From Sphingomonas aurea (GTDB taxonomy: Bacteria > Pseudomonadota > Alphaproteobacteria > Sphingomonadales > Sphingomonadaceae), in NCBI RefSeq assembly GCF_030678875.1, contig NZ_JAUUDS010000002.1, positions 186,001 through 250,000 on the forward strand: a stretch of 64,000 bases of DNA. The letters run 5' to 3'. Position numbers and translations under genes: made by a program. The notes beneath the pieces are model-generated. The model had not been told where the DNA came from, did not search any database, and saw only the letters and a list, made by a program, of their open reading frames with translations. Positions 44,030-53,071 of the stretch are shown one piece after another. Every line of letters begins with the position of its first letter. Positions within the stretch are counted from its first letter, which is position 1.

Positions 44030-47000
44030 GTGAGAAAGGAACGGACAGCATTACGGGGGGCATCGGCCCTGGCGCTCGCCATCGCGATGACGGCCACGCC
44101 TTCGCTGGCGCAGAACGGCGCAGCCTCGGCCGCCCCGGCGGCGACCAGCCAGACCGGCGATCCGCTCCAGTCGGATGTACCGGCGGGCACGCCGGCCACC
44201 GCAGGCGGACAGGTCGCGACACCGGGCACCGTGTTGGGCGCTACCGAGGGCGGCGACATTACGGCCAGCGCTGCCGGAGACGATATCGTCGTGACCGGCC
44301 TTCGCCAGTCCCTTGCATCCGCTCAGGCGATCAAGAGGAACTCGGAACAGCTTGTCGACTCGATCACCGCGACCGACATCGGCCGCCTGCCGGACACCAA
44401 CGTTTCGGAAGCGCTACAGCGCATCTCGGGCATCCAGATCCAGCGCAATCGCGGTGAAGGCAGCGCGATCGCGATCCGCGGTCTCACGCAGGTGCGAACG
44501 GAACTGAACGGACGCGACATCTTCTCGGCGAACGGTGGCCGCGGGCTCTCCTTTGAAGAGATCGGCCCCGACCTGCTGGCCGGTGTGGACGTCTACAAGA
44601 ATCCCTCCGCCGAGTTGATCGAGGGATCGCTGGGCGGTACGGTGAACCTGCGCACGCGCATGCCATTCGACGCGCCGGGGCAGATCATCTCGGTCACAGG
44701 ATCGGTCACCCGGTACGATTTCGCCGAAAAGAACCGCTTCGGTGCCTCGGGCCTCTACAGCAATCGCTGGGAAACCGGGATCGGAGATGTGGGCTTCCTG
44801 GTAAACGCCTCCTGGCAGCAGACCGCCTTTCGCGAAGACAAGATCCAGATCGAGCCCTATCATTTCCATGGCCCGACCCCGATCGAGGGCGCGACGGTCG
44901 AGAACACCCTGGTCCCCGGCTTCGAGAACCAGAACGTCCTGGTGCCGCACGGCGGCGGTTTCAACGATGCGGTGGGCAACCGGAAGCGCTTCAGCGCCGC
45001 GGCCGCCTTCCAGTGGAAACCCGCGGACAATCTCGAGATCTACGCACAGTTCCTCACCGCACATTACCGCTACCATGACTATGGATTGTCGTTCTTCGCA
45101 GCGGGCACGCCGATGACGCCGACGCCCGGCGCGACGTTCACGGTCGAGGACGGCGTGGCGACGTCCGGATCGCTCAGCAATCCGTCGAGCAGCAACGTGG
45201 TGTATCAAGGCAACCGGGCCACGATGACCAGCGACTACTCCGCCGGCGCGAAGTGGGCCGTCACCGATCGCCTCCATGCGAGCGTCGATTATCAGCACAT
45301 CCACTCGACGGCGAACAACCGCAGCCTGAACCTGACCATGAACGTCGTGAATCCGTCCACGTCGCTGCCGGGCCTGGGTTCCAACTTCAACGTCCTGTTC
45401 GATACCCGCGGCGACCTTCCGTCGATGGTGATCGACCGGCCTGGTTACCTGACGGATCCCCGCAACTTCGAGTTTACCGCGATTCAGCCCTTTCAGGAGC
45501 GCAATCGGGCGAACGGCGACGCCGTGCGCGGCGACCTGGAATGGGATTTCGATGACGATTCGTTCCTGCGCAAGTTGAGCGCGGGTGGCCGCTATTCGGT
45601 CAAGGAGGCGATCAACCGCAACTCCAGCACATGGTCGACGATCGGCTCGACCTGCGCGAACTGGTCGTCGCCAGCCGGCTGTTACCAGCCCAGTGCGTTC
45701 CCGCAGTTCACGGAACTCAACCCGCTCCAGGCGACCCTTCTGCGTGGGAGGGCGGCTGGTTTGTATTTTGGGCCGGTGTTGCAATGGCGTCTGAGTTCTG
45801 CCGCGAATCCCGACCAGGGCTTCGCGGATGTGAAGGCCATATCGGGGCAGAGGATCGGTTTCACGCCCTTCGACGACCCCAGCGCGTTCAACGGGACGGT
45901 CGACGAGAAGGACATCTCGGCATATTTCCGGGCCAGCTTCGGGTCGCGCATCCTGGGCATGGATTTGGACGGAAACACCGGCATCCGCTATGTCAGGACG
46001 GAAGAGGTGGGCATCGGATCGCGCGGGCTGACATACCGCGATCCAAACAGCGCACCCGTGACCAACCCGGACGGAACGGTGACGCCGCCGGCGAACGTCA
46101 CCACCCGCGAACCGTTCACCGGCGGCCGCAGCTATACGAAGTGGCTACCCAGCGTGAACCTGCGCCTGCACGTCACATCGAAGCTGCAGGCCCGGTTCGC
46201 ATTCTCGAAGAATATCTTCCGACCCGACTTCAACCAGCTCAATCCGAGCTTCAACCTCAGCCCGACCTATAACGGATCGAGCAACACTCCGCAGACGGTC
46301 AACCCGAACCTGCCGTACGACGCGACCTCGAACCCCTATGCGGGAACGGGCAACGTGTCCGGCAACCCGAACCTCCGTCCGCAGCAGGTGACGTCGTTCG
46401 ATGGCGCCCTGGAATGGTACTTCGCGCCGACCGGCTATGTCTTTGCGACTGTGTTCAAGAAGAACCTCGTCGATCTGCTCGACAACAGGACCTTCCCCGT
46501 CAACCAGACGATCCCCGGCGTCGGTGCCGTGCAGTTCAACGTCAGTTCGGTGGTGAACGTGTCGAAGGGCGGCGTCAAAGGCTTCGAAGTCGGCGGCCAG
46601 CGCTTCTTCGACTTCCTGCCGGGCGTCTTCTCGGGCCTCGGCGTGCAGGCCAATTTCACGCTGTCGGACAGCGACGCGGGCGTCGTGGCGCAGGGGACGG
46701 TAGGAAGCACCAACCTGGTGGCGGTGCCGTTGATCGGCCTGTCCAAGTACAGTTACAACCTGATCGGCCTATACGACAAATACGGCTTCAATCTTCGTGT
46801 AGCTTACAACTGGCGCAGTCGTTACCTTCTGACCACAACCGGTGTCGGCACCCAGACTTTGCCCGAATTCGTCAAGCCGTACGGCGTACTGGATGCTTCG
46901 ATCAGTTACGACTTCAGTCCCAATTTCTCATTGACTATCGATGGATCGAACCTTAACAATGCCCAATATCGCAGCTATTTGGGAACGCCGGCCACGCCGC

Positions 47001-47056
47001 GTGATTTCCAGGTGAACGACAGGCGGCTGTCGGCCCGCGTCAGGGTTCGCTTCTAG
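44030..47056 (+). CDS. TonB-dependent receptor (TIGR01782 type)
   Basis: A protein of 1008 residues from the GTG at 44030, which has AAGGGGA 7 nt upstream; ATG codons in frame at 44009 and 44024 are alternatives. The signal peptide ends near SLAQN. The plug motif DDIVVTGLRQSLASAQAIKRNS and DTNVSEALQRISGIQIQRN are the hallmarks of the Caulobacter/Xanthomonas-type receptors used for glycans. It continues with GLSFEEIGPDLLAGVDVYK and ends in SARVRVRF. A strong terminator follows, then a halogenase-like gene. The ligand is unknown; a plant oligosaccharide fits the surrounding glycosidases. Confidence 0.93.
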   Translation: MRKERTALRGASALALAIAMTATPSLAQNGAASAAPAATSQTGDPLQSDVPAGTPATAGGQVATPGTVLGATEGGDITASAAGDDIVVTGLRQSLASAQAIKRNSEQLVDSITATDIGRLPDTNVSEALQRISGIQIQRNRGEGSAIAIRGLTQVRTELNGRDIFSANGGRGLSFEEIGPDLLAGVDVYKNPSAELIEGSLGGTVNLRTRMPFDAPGQIISVTGSVTRYDFAEKNRFGASGLYSNRWETGIGDVGFLVNASWQQTAFREDKIQIEPYHFHGPTPIEGATVENTLVPGFENQNVLVPHGGGFNDAVGNRKRFSAAAAFQWKPADNLEIYAQFLTAHYRYHDYGLSFFAAGTPMTPTPGATFTVEDGVATSGSLSNPSSSNVVYQGNRATMTSDYSAGAKWAVTDRLHASVDYQHIHSTANNRSLNLTMNVVNPSTSLPGLGSNFNVLFDTRGDLPSMVIDRPGYLTDPRNFEFTAIQPFQERNRANGDAVRGDLEWDFDDDSFLRKLSAGGRYSVKEAINRNSSTWSTIGSTCANWSSPAGCYQPSAFPQFTELNPLQATLLRGRAAGLYFGPVLQWRLSSAANPDQGFADVKAISGQRIGFTPFDDPSAFNGTVDEKDISAYFRASFGSRILGMDLDGNTGIRYVRTEEVGIGSRGLTYRDPNSAPVTNPDGTVTPPANVTTREPFTGGRSYTKWLPSVNLRLHVTSKLQARFAFSKNIFRPDFNQLNPSFNLSPTYNGSSNTPQTVNPNLPYDATSNPYAGTGNVSGNPNLRPQQVTSFDGALEWYFAPTGYVFATVFKKNLVDLLDNRTFPVNQTIPGVGAVQFNVSSVVNVSKGGVKGFEVGGQRFFDFLPGVFSGLGVQANFTLSDSDAGVVAQGTVGSTNLVAVPLIGLSKYSYNLIGLYDKYGFNLRVAYNWRSRYLLTTTGVGTQTLPEFVKPYGVLDASISYDFSPNFSLTIDGSNLNNAQYRSYLGTPATPRDFQVNDRRLSARVRVRF

Positions 47057-47168
47057 ATCAGTTTTCCTCATGCCTTGTCTATCCGAGGATCGCATGAGCA
47101 CCGAAACGCCAGCAGCAACGGTCGAGAACCGTGATCCAAGTGGAACGCTGCTGTCACGATCCCCCTCT

Positions 47169-47197
47169 GTGGCCGCCGGTTGGCGGCCACCTTTTTT
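47169..47197 (+). terminator. Rho-independent terminator
   Basis: Perfect 9-bp stem GTGGCCGCC / GGCGGCCAC with loop GGTT and a CTTTTTT tail, 112 bp after the receptor stop. It separates the receptor from the halogenase-like gene. Confidence 0.92.
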
Positions 47198-47291
47198 CCA
47201 TCTTCGCCGGCCGGCCGGAATGTCCTGCACGGCATCGCGCCATTTGCGGCAGCACGAAGGGCCGCTCAGGTCGGTCCATCAAGGAAAGTCG

Positions 47292-47327
47292 ATGCCCCTC
47301 GCCGACAGCAACCGCCGTGCCCGGTAA
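47292..47327 (+). CDS. Possible 11-residue leader peptide before the halogenase gene
   Basis: ATG at 47292 with AGGAAAG closely upstream opens an 11-codon frame (MPLADSNRRAR) ending in TAA at 47325-47327. Its stop lies just past the GTG start (47317) of the halogenase-like gene in another frame. The good ribosome site and overlap suggest coupling by re-initiation. A frameshift in the true start of the larger gene is the alternative. Confidence 0.35.
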   Translation: MPLADSNRRAR

Positions 47328-48801
47328 GCCCGTCCGTCGCGTCGTCGTCGTCGGTGGCGGAACCGCGGGATGGATGGCGGCGGCGATGCTGGCGAGCCGC
47401 CTGCCCGCCGGCCGCGTCGGCATCGCCGTCGTGGAGTCGCCAGAGATCGGCATCGTCGGAGTGGGCGAAGCCACGATCCCGCCGATCCTCGACTTCAATC
47501 GCCTGCTCGGCATCGATGAGGACGAGCTGGTCCGGCGCACCGAGGGCACCTACAAGCTGGGCATCAAATTTCGCGACTGGCGCGAACCCGGCCACAGCTA
47601 TTTCCATCCCTTCGGCAGCTACGGCGCGCCGATCGGCGGCCTGTCCTTCCATCAGCATTGGCTGCGCACGCGCGAAGGGCGGCTGGGAGAGTATTCGCTT
47701 CCCCAGGTCGCTGCCTATGCAGGCAAGTTCAGTCGCCCTTCCGACGATCCGCGCAGCGTGCTGTCGAAGATGTCCTACGCGCTGCACTTCGACGCCAGCC
47801 TGTATGCCGGCTTCCTGCGGGAAAGGGCGATCGCGGATGGCGCCGTTCACGTCGAAGGACGCATCGTCGACGTACGGCGCGACGGGCAGAGCGGCGACGT
47901 CGACTCCCTCGTCCTCCAGGACGGACGCGTCATGGCCGGCGACCTCTTCCTCGACTGTTCGGGTTTTCGCGGCCTGCTGATCGAGCAGGCGCTCGGAACC
48001 GGTTATGAGGACTGGTCGCACTGGCTGCCGATGGATCGCGCCGTCGCGGTTCCGTGTGCGAAGACCGGGGAACCCACTCCGTTCACCCGCTCGACCGCCA
48101 CGGGCGCGGGGTGGCGCTGGCGCATTCCGTTGCAGCATCGGACGGGTAACGGTCACGTCTATTGCAGCAGCTTCCTCGACGACGACAGTGCGGAGCGGCA
48201 GCTGATCGAGGGGCTCGACGCCCCCGCGCTGGCGCAACCCCGGCGCCTGACCTTCACGACCGGGCGCAGGAAGCTGTCGTGGAACCACAATGTCATCGCG
48301 CTGGGCCTGGCGTCAGGGTTCATCGAACCGCTCGAGTCGACCTCCATCCACCTTGTCCAACAAGGTGTGCAGACATTGATGGCGCTTTTCCCCAGCGCCT
48401 CGATCGAGCCTGCGGAAGTCGCTCAATATAATCGGCTCATGCAGCAGGATTACGAACGAGTGCGGGATTTCGTGATCCTGCACTACAAGCACACCCTGCG
48501 CCGCGACACGCCCTTCTGGCGGGCGGTCGCCGCGATGGATGTGCCCGACAGCCTGGCCAGCCGACTGGAGGTCTTCCGCTCGCACGGGCGCATCATCCTG
48601 GAACCCGGGGAGCTGTTTACCGAGACGAGTTGGGCCGCTGTGCTGCTGGGGCAAGGCCCCGCCCCGCGCGGCCATGATCCACAGGCGGATGCCTTTCCCG
48701 AGGAGCTGATACGCCAGCAGTTGCAGCGGATGCGCGGCCTGATCCAGCGCGGGGCAGACGCGATGCCGAGCCACGCCTCGTTCCTGGCGAGAGGACGCTA
48801 G
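47317..48801 (+). CDS. Tryptophan halogenase-like flavoprotein 1
   Basis: A protein of 494 residues. It has the FAD motif VVVVGGGTAGWMAAAML, the VGVGEATIPP segment, the catalytic lysine (Lys80 in GTYKLGIKF, matching Lys79 of PrnA), and the WxWxIP motif as GWRWRIP. The late motif SGFIEPLESTSIHLVQQG is complete. So halogenating activity with reduced FAD is possible. In sphingomonads these genes commonly sit beside TonB receptors, and their substrate is not known. The GTG start has no clear Shine-Dalgarno and seems coupled to the short leader. It lies between a receptor and glycosidases, not in a natural-product cluster. Confidence 0.85.
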   Translation: MPGKPVRRVVVVGGGTAGWMAAAMLASRLPAGRVGIAVVESPEIGIVGVGEATIPPILDFNRLLGIDEDELVRRTEGTYKLGIKFRDWREPGHSYFHPFGSYGAPIGGLSFHQHWLRTREGRLGEYSLPQVAAYAGKFSRPSDDPRSVLSKMSYALHFDASLYAGFLRERAIADGAVHVEGRIVDVRRDGQSGDVDSLVLQDGRVMAGDLFLDCSGFRGLLIEQALGTGYEDWSHWLPMDRAVAVPCAKTGEPTPFTRSTATGAGWRWRIPLQHRTGNGHVYCSSFLDDDSAERQLIEGLDAPALAQPRRLTFTTGRRKLSWNHNVIALGLASGFIEPLESTSIHLVQQGVQTLMALFPSASIEPAEVAQYNRLMQQDYERVRDFVILHYKHTLRRDTPFWRAVAAMDVPDSLASRLEVFRSHGRIILEPGELFTETSWAAVLLGQGPAPRGHDPQADAFPEELIRQQLQRMRGLIQRGADAMPSHASFLARGR

Positions 48802-49029
48802 TCGTATGACTGTCCGGCACTCTCAGTCAGCTTCTTCAGTGGCTCTAATGAATATCATCTCTCGAGAGGAACGGACAATCCTTAGTTGGTAAGGAGCAAT
48901 CGGCACCTGCAGCGCTTCAACGCGTGCAGCACGCTTGCTCGATGATATCCAGTTGCAAATATGAATTCAACCCAGATCGGACGACGTTTGCCGAGCTGGT
49001 GCGAGGTCGTTACCAAGGAGAGGTTCGAC

Positions 49030-50595
49030 GTGAAGCTGACCAAACGCGACATTCTCGCCGCGCCGCTGATCGCCGCGCTCGGCCTTGGCAAGGGTGGCTA
49101 CGCCCATTCTCTCGCCAGCAGCGCCGCAGACGACACGGCAGCACTCCCGGCAGCATTCCCGACAGGGCCGTTCACCTCGACCGTCGAGTCCCTCAAGACC
49201 TACCGGACACCGGACTGGTTTCGCGACGCCAAGTTCGGCATCTGGTCGCACTGGGGCCCTCAGGCAGTGCCGCGACAAGGGGACTGGTACGCCCGGTTCA
49301 TGTACGTTCCCGGTCACCCGCACTACGACCATCATGTCAAGACGTACGGCCACCCGTCGGCCGTCGGGTACAAGGACCTCATCCCGCTCTGGACGGCCGA
49401 CAGGTTCGATCCCGACGCCCTGATGGAAAGATATGCGGCCGCGGGAGCGAAGTATTTCGTTTCCATGGGCGTCCACCACGATAATTTCGACCTCTGGAAA
49501 TCCCGGCATCAGCGCTGGAACGCCACGACGATGGGCCCGAAGCGCGACATCGTCGGTGCGTGGAAAAGCGCGGCGAAGCGGCGCGGACTTCGCTTCGGCG
49601 TCTCCGAACATCTCGCGGCAAGCTATACCTGGTGGCATCCCAGCCACCTGTACGACCAGTTCTGGCCCAAGCTGGGCGTCGCCTATGACGGCGCCGATCC
49701 CAAGCTGGCCGATCTATACCACGACAACGCGAACGAACCCTTCATCAACACGCCGCAATCCTGGTACACGCTCAACACCGCCTTTCACCAACATTGGCTC
49801 CGGCGGATCCGCGATCTGGTGGACGCATATCAGCCGGATCTCCTCTATTCGGATGGCGGACTGCCGTTCGGCGCGGTCGGGCGCAGCCTTGTCGCCCATC
49901 TCTACAATGCGAGCGCCGCGCGGACCGGGGGCAGGGTCGACGCCGTCTACACCTGCAAGGACTCCGGTTCGGGCGAGTTCCACCGCGAGGCCAGCGTGCA
50001 GGATGTCGAGCGCGGAGTCCTGCCAGGCATCAACGCCTATCCGTGGCAGACCTGCACGTCGAACGGCGACTGGTTCTTCAACGACAGACATCCCTACAAG
50101 ACCGTGGCGAACGTCATCACGATGCTGGCCGACATCGTCAGCAAGAACGGCAACCTGCTCCTCAACGTCGTCCAGCTTCCGGATGGCAGCCTGCCACCCC
50201 AGTCGGAGCAACTGCTCGCCGAACTGGCGCCGTGGATCAAGGTGAACGGCGAGGCGATCCACGGCACGCGGCCATGGGTGTCGTTCGGGGAAGGCCCGAC
50301 CGAGACGGCCGCCGGCATGTTCAAGGAAAGCGGCGACTATTCCGCCCGGGACATTCGGTTCACGACCAAGGGCGACACGCTCTACGCCCTCACGCTGGGC
50401 GAGCCGTCCGCGACGGTGGCGATCACCGCGCTGCGGCTCGACAATCCGCACGAACGACGCCGCGTCCGCAAGGTGAGGCTGCTGGGGCATCGTGGATCGG
50501 TGTCGTTCCGCCAGACCGACGCCGCTCTGGTGATCGACGTCCCGCCCACCCTGCCTACCCGCCACGCCAGCGCCTTCGCGATCGACTTCGCGTGA
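49030..50595 (+). CDS. Alpha-L-fucosidase, GH29
   Basis: A protein of 521 residues. The GTG at 49030 is chosen for its AAGGAGAGG site 7 nt upstream; an ATG at 48961 lacks one. A KRDILAAPLIAALGLG signal region suggests export. GH29 marks are FRDAKFGIWSHWGP, KYFVSMGVHHDNFDLW and the nucleophile Asp275 in DLLYSDGGLPFG. A C-terminal beta-sandwich follows. It removes terminal L-fucose from glycans. The GH42 gene starts 38 bp later, so the two are one operon. Confidence 0.9.
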   Translation: MKLTKRDILAAPLIAALGLGKGGYAHSLASSAADDTAALPAAFPTGPFTSTVESLKTYRTPDWFRDAKFGIWSHWGPQAVPRQGDWYARFMYVPGHPHYDHHVKTYGHPSAVGYKDLIPLWTADRFDPDALMERYAAAGAKYFVSMGVHHDNFDLWKSRHQRWNATTMGPKRDIVGAWKSAAKRRGLRFGVSEHLAASYTWWHPSHLYDQFWPKLGVAYDGADPKLADLYHDNANEPFINTPQSWYTLNTAFHQHWLRRIRDLVDAYQPDLLYSDGGLPFGAVGRSLVAHLYNASAARTGGRVDAVYTCKDSGSGEFHREASVQDVERGVLPGINAYPWQTCTSNGDWFFNDRHPYKTVANVITMLADIVSKNGNLLLNVVQLPDGSLPPQSEQLLAELAPWIKVNGEAIHGTRPWVSFGEGPTETAAGMFKESGDYSARDIRFTTKGDTLYALTLGEPSATVAITALRLDNPHERRRVRKVRLLGHRGSVSFRQTDAALVIDVPPTLPTRHASAFAIDFA

Positions 50596-50633
50596 TCGGC
50601 CGGCTCTTCCCGCCCCTTATCCGAGAGATATCT

Positions 50634-52709
50634 ATGCCTCGCCTCCTCCACCTGGGTGCCGTCGCGATCGCAACCGCGCTGGCTGCCGGACTTACGCCGA
50701 CATCCGGCCTGCCTGCCGCCGTGGCGCAGGGCGGCGGCGCCCATCCCGAGTGGCCGGGTCGCGGCGACCTGTTCGTCGGCGCCTGCTACCAGCCCATCGA
50801 CCGGTCGCCCGAGCAGATCAGCCAGGACATCGCGATCATGAAGGGGGCCGGCTTCACCATGGTCAGGATTGGCGACCTGTCCTGGGATTCCTTCGAGCCC
50901 GAGGAGGGACGCTTCACCTTCGAATGGTTCGACGACGTCATTCGCCAGATGCACGCCGCCGGCATCAAGGTGATCGTCGACATCCCGGGCCAGCCCGCGC
51001 CGATCTGGCTGCACAAGCGCTATCCCGGTGTCGACCTGGTCAACCAGGATGGGGTCAGGCTCAACGCCGCCACCCGCTATTGGGACAACATCAGTGATCC
51101 CGACTATCGGCGCCTGGCGAAGCGCCTGGCCGAGAAGATGATGCAGCGCTACGCCAGGAACCCGGCGGTGATCGCGCTCGGCTACACGAACGAGATCGGC
51201 AATGGCCAGATGTCCTATTCGGACGCCGATCGTGGCCGTTTCGTCGCTTGGCTGCGCAAGAAATACGGGTCCATCGACGCGCTGAACAAGGCCTGGGCGA
51301 CGCAGCGCTGGTCCCGCCGGATCAACGACTGGAGCCAGGTGGACCTGCCCTATGGCCGCGGCCCCGGACCGAACGAGCGGTATCTCGACCTGCGCCGATA
51401 CTGGTCCGACGACACCATCGGTGCGCTCGAGGATCTGGAGGCCGTCCGCCAGAAATGGGCGCCGAACCTGCCGACCGCATCGAACTTCTGGCCGGATGCA
51501 TGGACCAAGGGGTTCAATTATCCACGCTCGTGGGAGAAATTCTCCACCTATGGCGCGCAAGGCTTCTACCCCGGAGATCCGGTGAGTGCCGCGCTCGATG
51601 TCATGACCAACCGGTCCGGTCACGACACACCCGTCTGGTTCAACGAGTTCACCGCGGGCGGCGGCGGGAACTACGGCACGCCGGGGCGGTCACGCATGTG
51701 GGCCTATTTCGGCCTGCTCCATTATGCGCAGACCTTCCTTGCCTGGACCTTCAACTCGCACATCGGGGGAGAGGAACAGGCGCTGTTCGGCCTGGTCGAT
51801 CATGACGGCCGGCCATCTTGGAAGGTCGGCGAGTTCGGCCAGATCGCGCGCGAGTTCGCGACGTTGCGCAAACTGGGATTTCCCCGGTACCGGCCGCCGG
51901 AAGTCGCCATCCACTACTCCTTCGAGACGAGCTGGCTGACTAGTCCGCCGCCCGGACCCAACACCATGCAGGAGTATTTCAGGGGCAATTACCGCGAACA
52001 GGTGAAGGCCGCGTTTCAGCCCCTGTTCGAGGATAATGTCGACACCGCCGTGATCGACATCGGTCACGACCCGATCGACAGATACAAGCTCGTGGTGCTC
52101 TCGAGCGCCTACATCATGGACAAGGAGACGGCGGACGCCGTCCGATCCTATGTCGCCAGGGGTGGCACGGTCATCATGACAGGCTACTCGGCCAAGGTCG
52201 ACGAGACGGGCAAGTGGTTCGAGACGCCGCTTCCGGGGCGGCTGACCGATGTGTTCGGGGTGCGGACCAACGCCTTCTATCGGTCGGACCAGCCGCTGAA
52301 GGTCACCATCGGTGGCGTGAGCCGGACAGGCACCGACGGCTATTACGAGGTGCTGGAGCCGGGCACCGCCAGGGTGCTGGCGTCGTTCGAGAACACGCCG
52401 GCGAAAAGCCCGGCGGTGACCATCAACCGGTTCGGCAAGGGGCAGGCCGTCTACCTGGCGACGGCGGCTCAACCCGGCTTCACCGGTCCGTTGATCCGGT
52501 CGCTGTACCAGTCGCTGAACATCGAACGCGGACCGCAGACACCCAGGGGCGTCGTGGCGCGGATCGTCGACGGACGAACCCTGTACGTCAACACCACCGA
52601 CACACCGGTGACGGTGCAGATCGGCGGCGCCAGGCGCGCCGTGCTGTCGGGCAAGCGATACCAGGGTGAGATGACGCTGGCCGGCTACGGAGCCGAACTC
52701 CTGGAATAG
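50634..52709 (+). CDS. Beta-galactosidase, GH42
   Basis: A protein of 691 residues with a signal peptide ending near AAVAQ. The TIM barrel carries LFVGACYQPIDRS, the acid/base Glu187 in GYTNEIGNG and the nucleophile Glu338 in VWFNEFTAGGG. Residues about 430-530 form the GH42 trimerisation (glutamine-amidotransferase-like) domain with KLVVLSSAYIM and YVARGGTVIMTGYS. A beta-sandwich ends the protein. It should release galactose, or a related sugar such as L-arabinose, from oligosaccharides in the periplasm. It is paired with the fucosidase. Confidence 0.9.
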   Translation: MPRLLHLGAVAIATALAAGLTPTSGLPAAVAQGGGAHPEWPGRGDLFVGACYQPIDRSPEQISQDIAIMKGAGFTMVRIGDLSWDSFEPEEGRFTFEWFDDVIRQMHAAGIKVIVDIPGQPAPIWLHKRYPGVDLVNQDGVRLNAATRYWDNISDPDYRRLAKRLAEKMMQRYARNPAVIALGYTNEIGNGQMSYSDADRGRFVAWLRKKYGSIDALNKAWATQRWSRRINDWSQVDLPYGRGPGPNERYLDLRRYWSDDTIGALEDLEAVRQKWAPNLPTASNFWPDAWTKGFNYPRSWEKFSTYGAQGFYPGDPVSAALDVMTNRSGHDTPVWFNEFTAGGGGNYGTPGRSRMWAYFGLLHYAQTFLAWTFNSHIGGEEQALFGLVDHDGRPSWKVGEFGQIAREFATLRKLGFPRYRPPEVAIHYSFETSWLTSPPPGPNTMQEYFRGNYREQVKAAFQPLFEDNVDTAVIDIGHDPIDRYKLVVLSSAYIMDKETADAVRSYVARGGTVIMTGYSAKVDETGKWFETPLPGRLTDVFGVRTNAFYRSDQPLKVTIGGVSRTGTDGYYEVLEPGTARVLASFENTPAKSPAVTINRFGKGQAVYLATAAQPGFTGPLIRSLYQSLNIERGPQTPRGVVARIVDGRTLYVNTTDTPVTVQIGGARRAVLSGKRYQGEMTLAGYGAELLE

Positions 52710-53071
52710 GCTAGTGGCGAAAGCGACCAGGACTGCACGCATCGAGCGCCGCTCGCTTACATCATGGGTTGTCTGGACATGCGAGCGTGCAGCATGCGCC
52801 CCGATACATCGGGAACAGCCCCTCTGCGAGCAGGCTGGTCGCCGTCCGGTGCGCCGTGCGGGCAACCCTCTGCGGCTCTGACGGGGCCGGCCGGCCGGCC
52901 AGTCCTACACTGTTACGACTGGCGGGCGTTCGACAGGGCAGCGCCCGTTTCAGGTGGTGAGCCCGGTGGGATCCCGCTTCTCGGCGTGCCTGAATAGGCG
53001 GGATCCCGGGTCGAGCCTTGCGGTTGCGAGATGCTGGCAGCTGTTGCTGCCAGCATCTCTGCTGCGTCGCC
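52710..53071. other. Intergenic region with two strong hairpins, no gene found
   Basis: A 362-bp gap between two convergent genes. No coding frame looks real. It holds an inverted pair GGGATCCCGC / GCGGGATCCC (52968-52977 and 52998-53007) and the hairpin described separately. Confidence 0.6.
53028..53059. terminator. Perfect 13-bp hairpin downstream of receptor gene
   Basis: GAGATGCTGGCAG pairs perfectly with CTGCCAGCATCTC around CTGTTG, 12 bp past the stop of the minus-strand receptor. There is no U-tract, so it may act as an RNA end stabiliser or a rho-independent-like stop. Confidence 0.6.

Noticed and set aside
47131-47316. Earlier start for halogenase-like gene 1 at the GTG at 47131
   Set aside because: It would lie upstream of, and translate through, a strong intrinsic terminator at 47169-47197.
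52764-52997. A 77-codon plus-strand frame in the gap after the GH42 gene
   Set aside because: Random-looking composition and no ribosome site; overlaps hairpin repeats.
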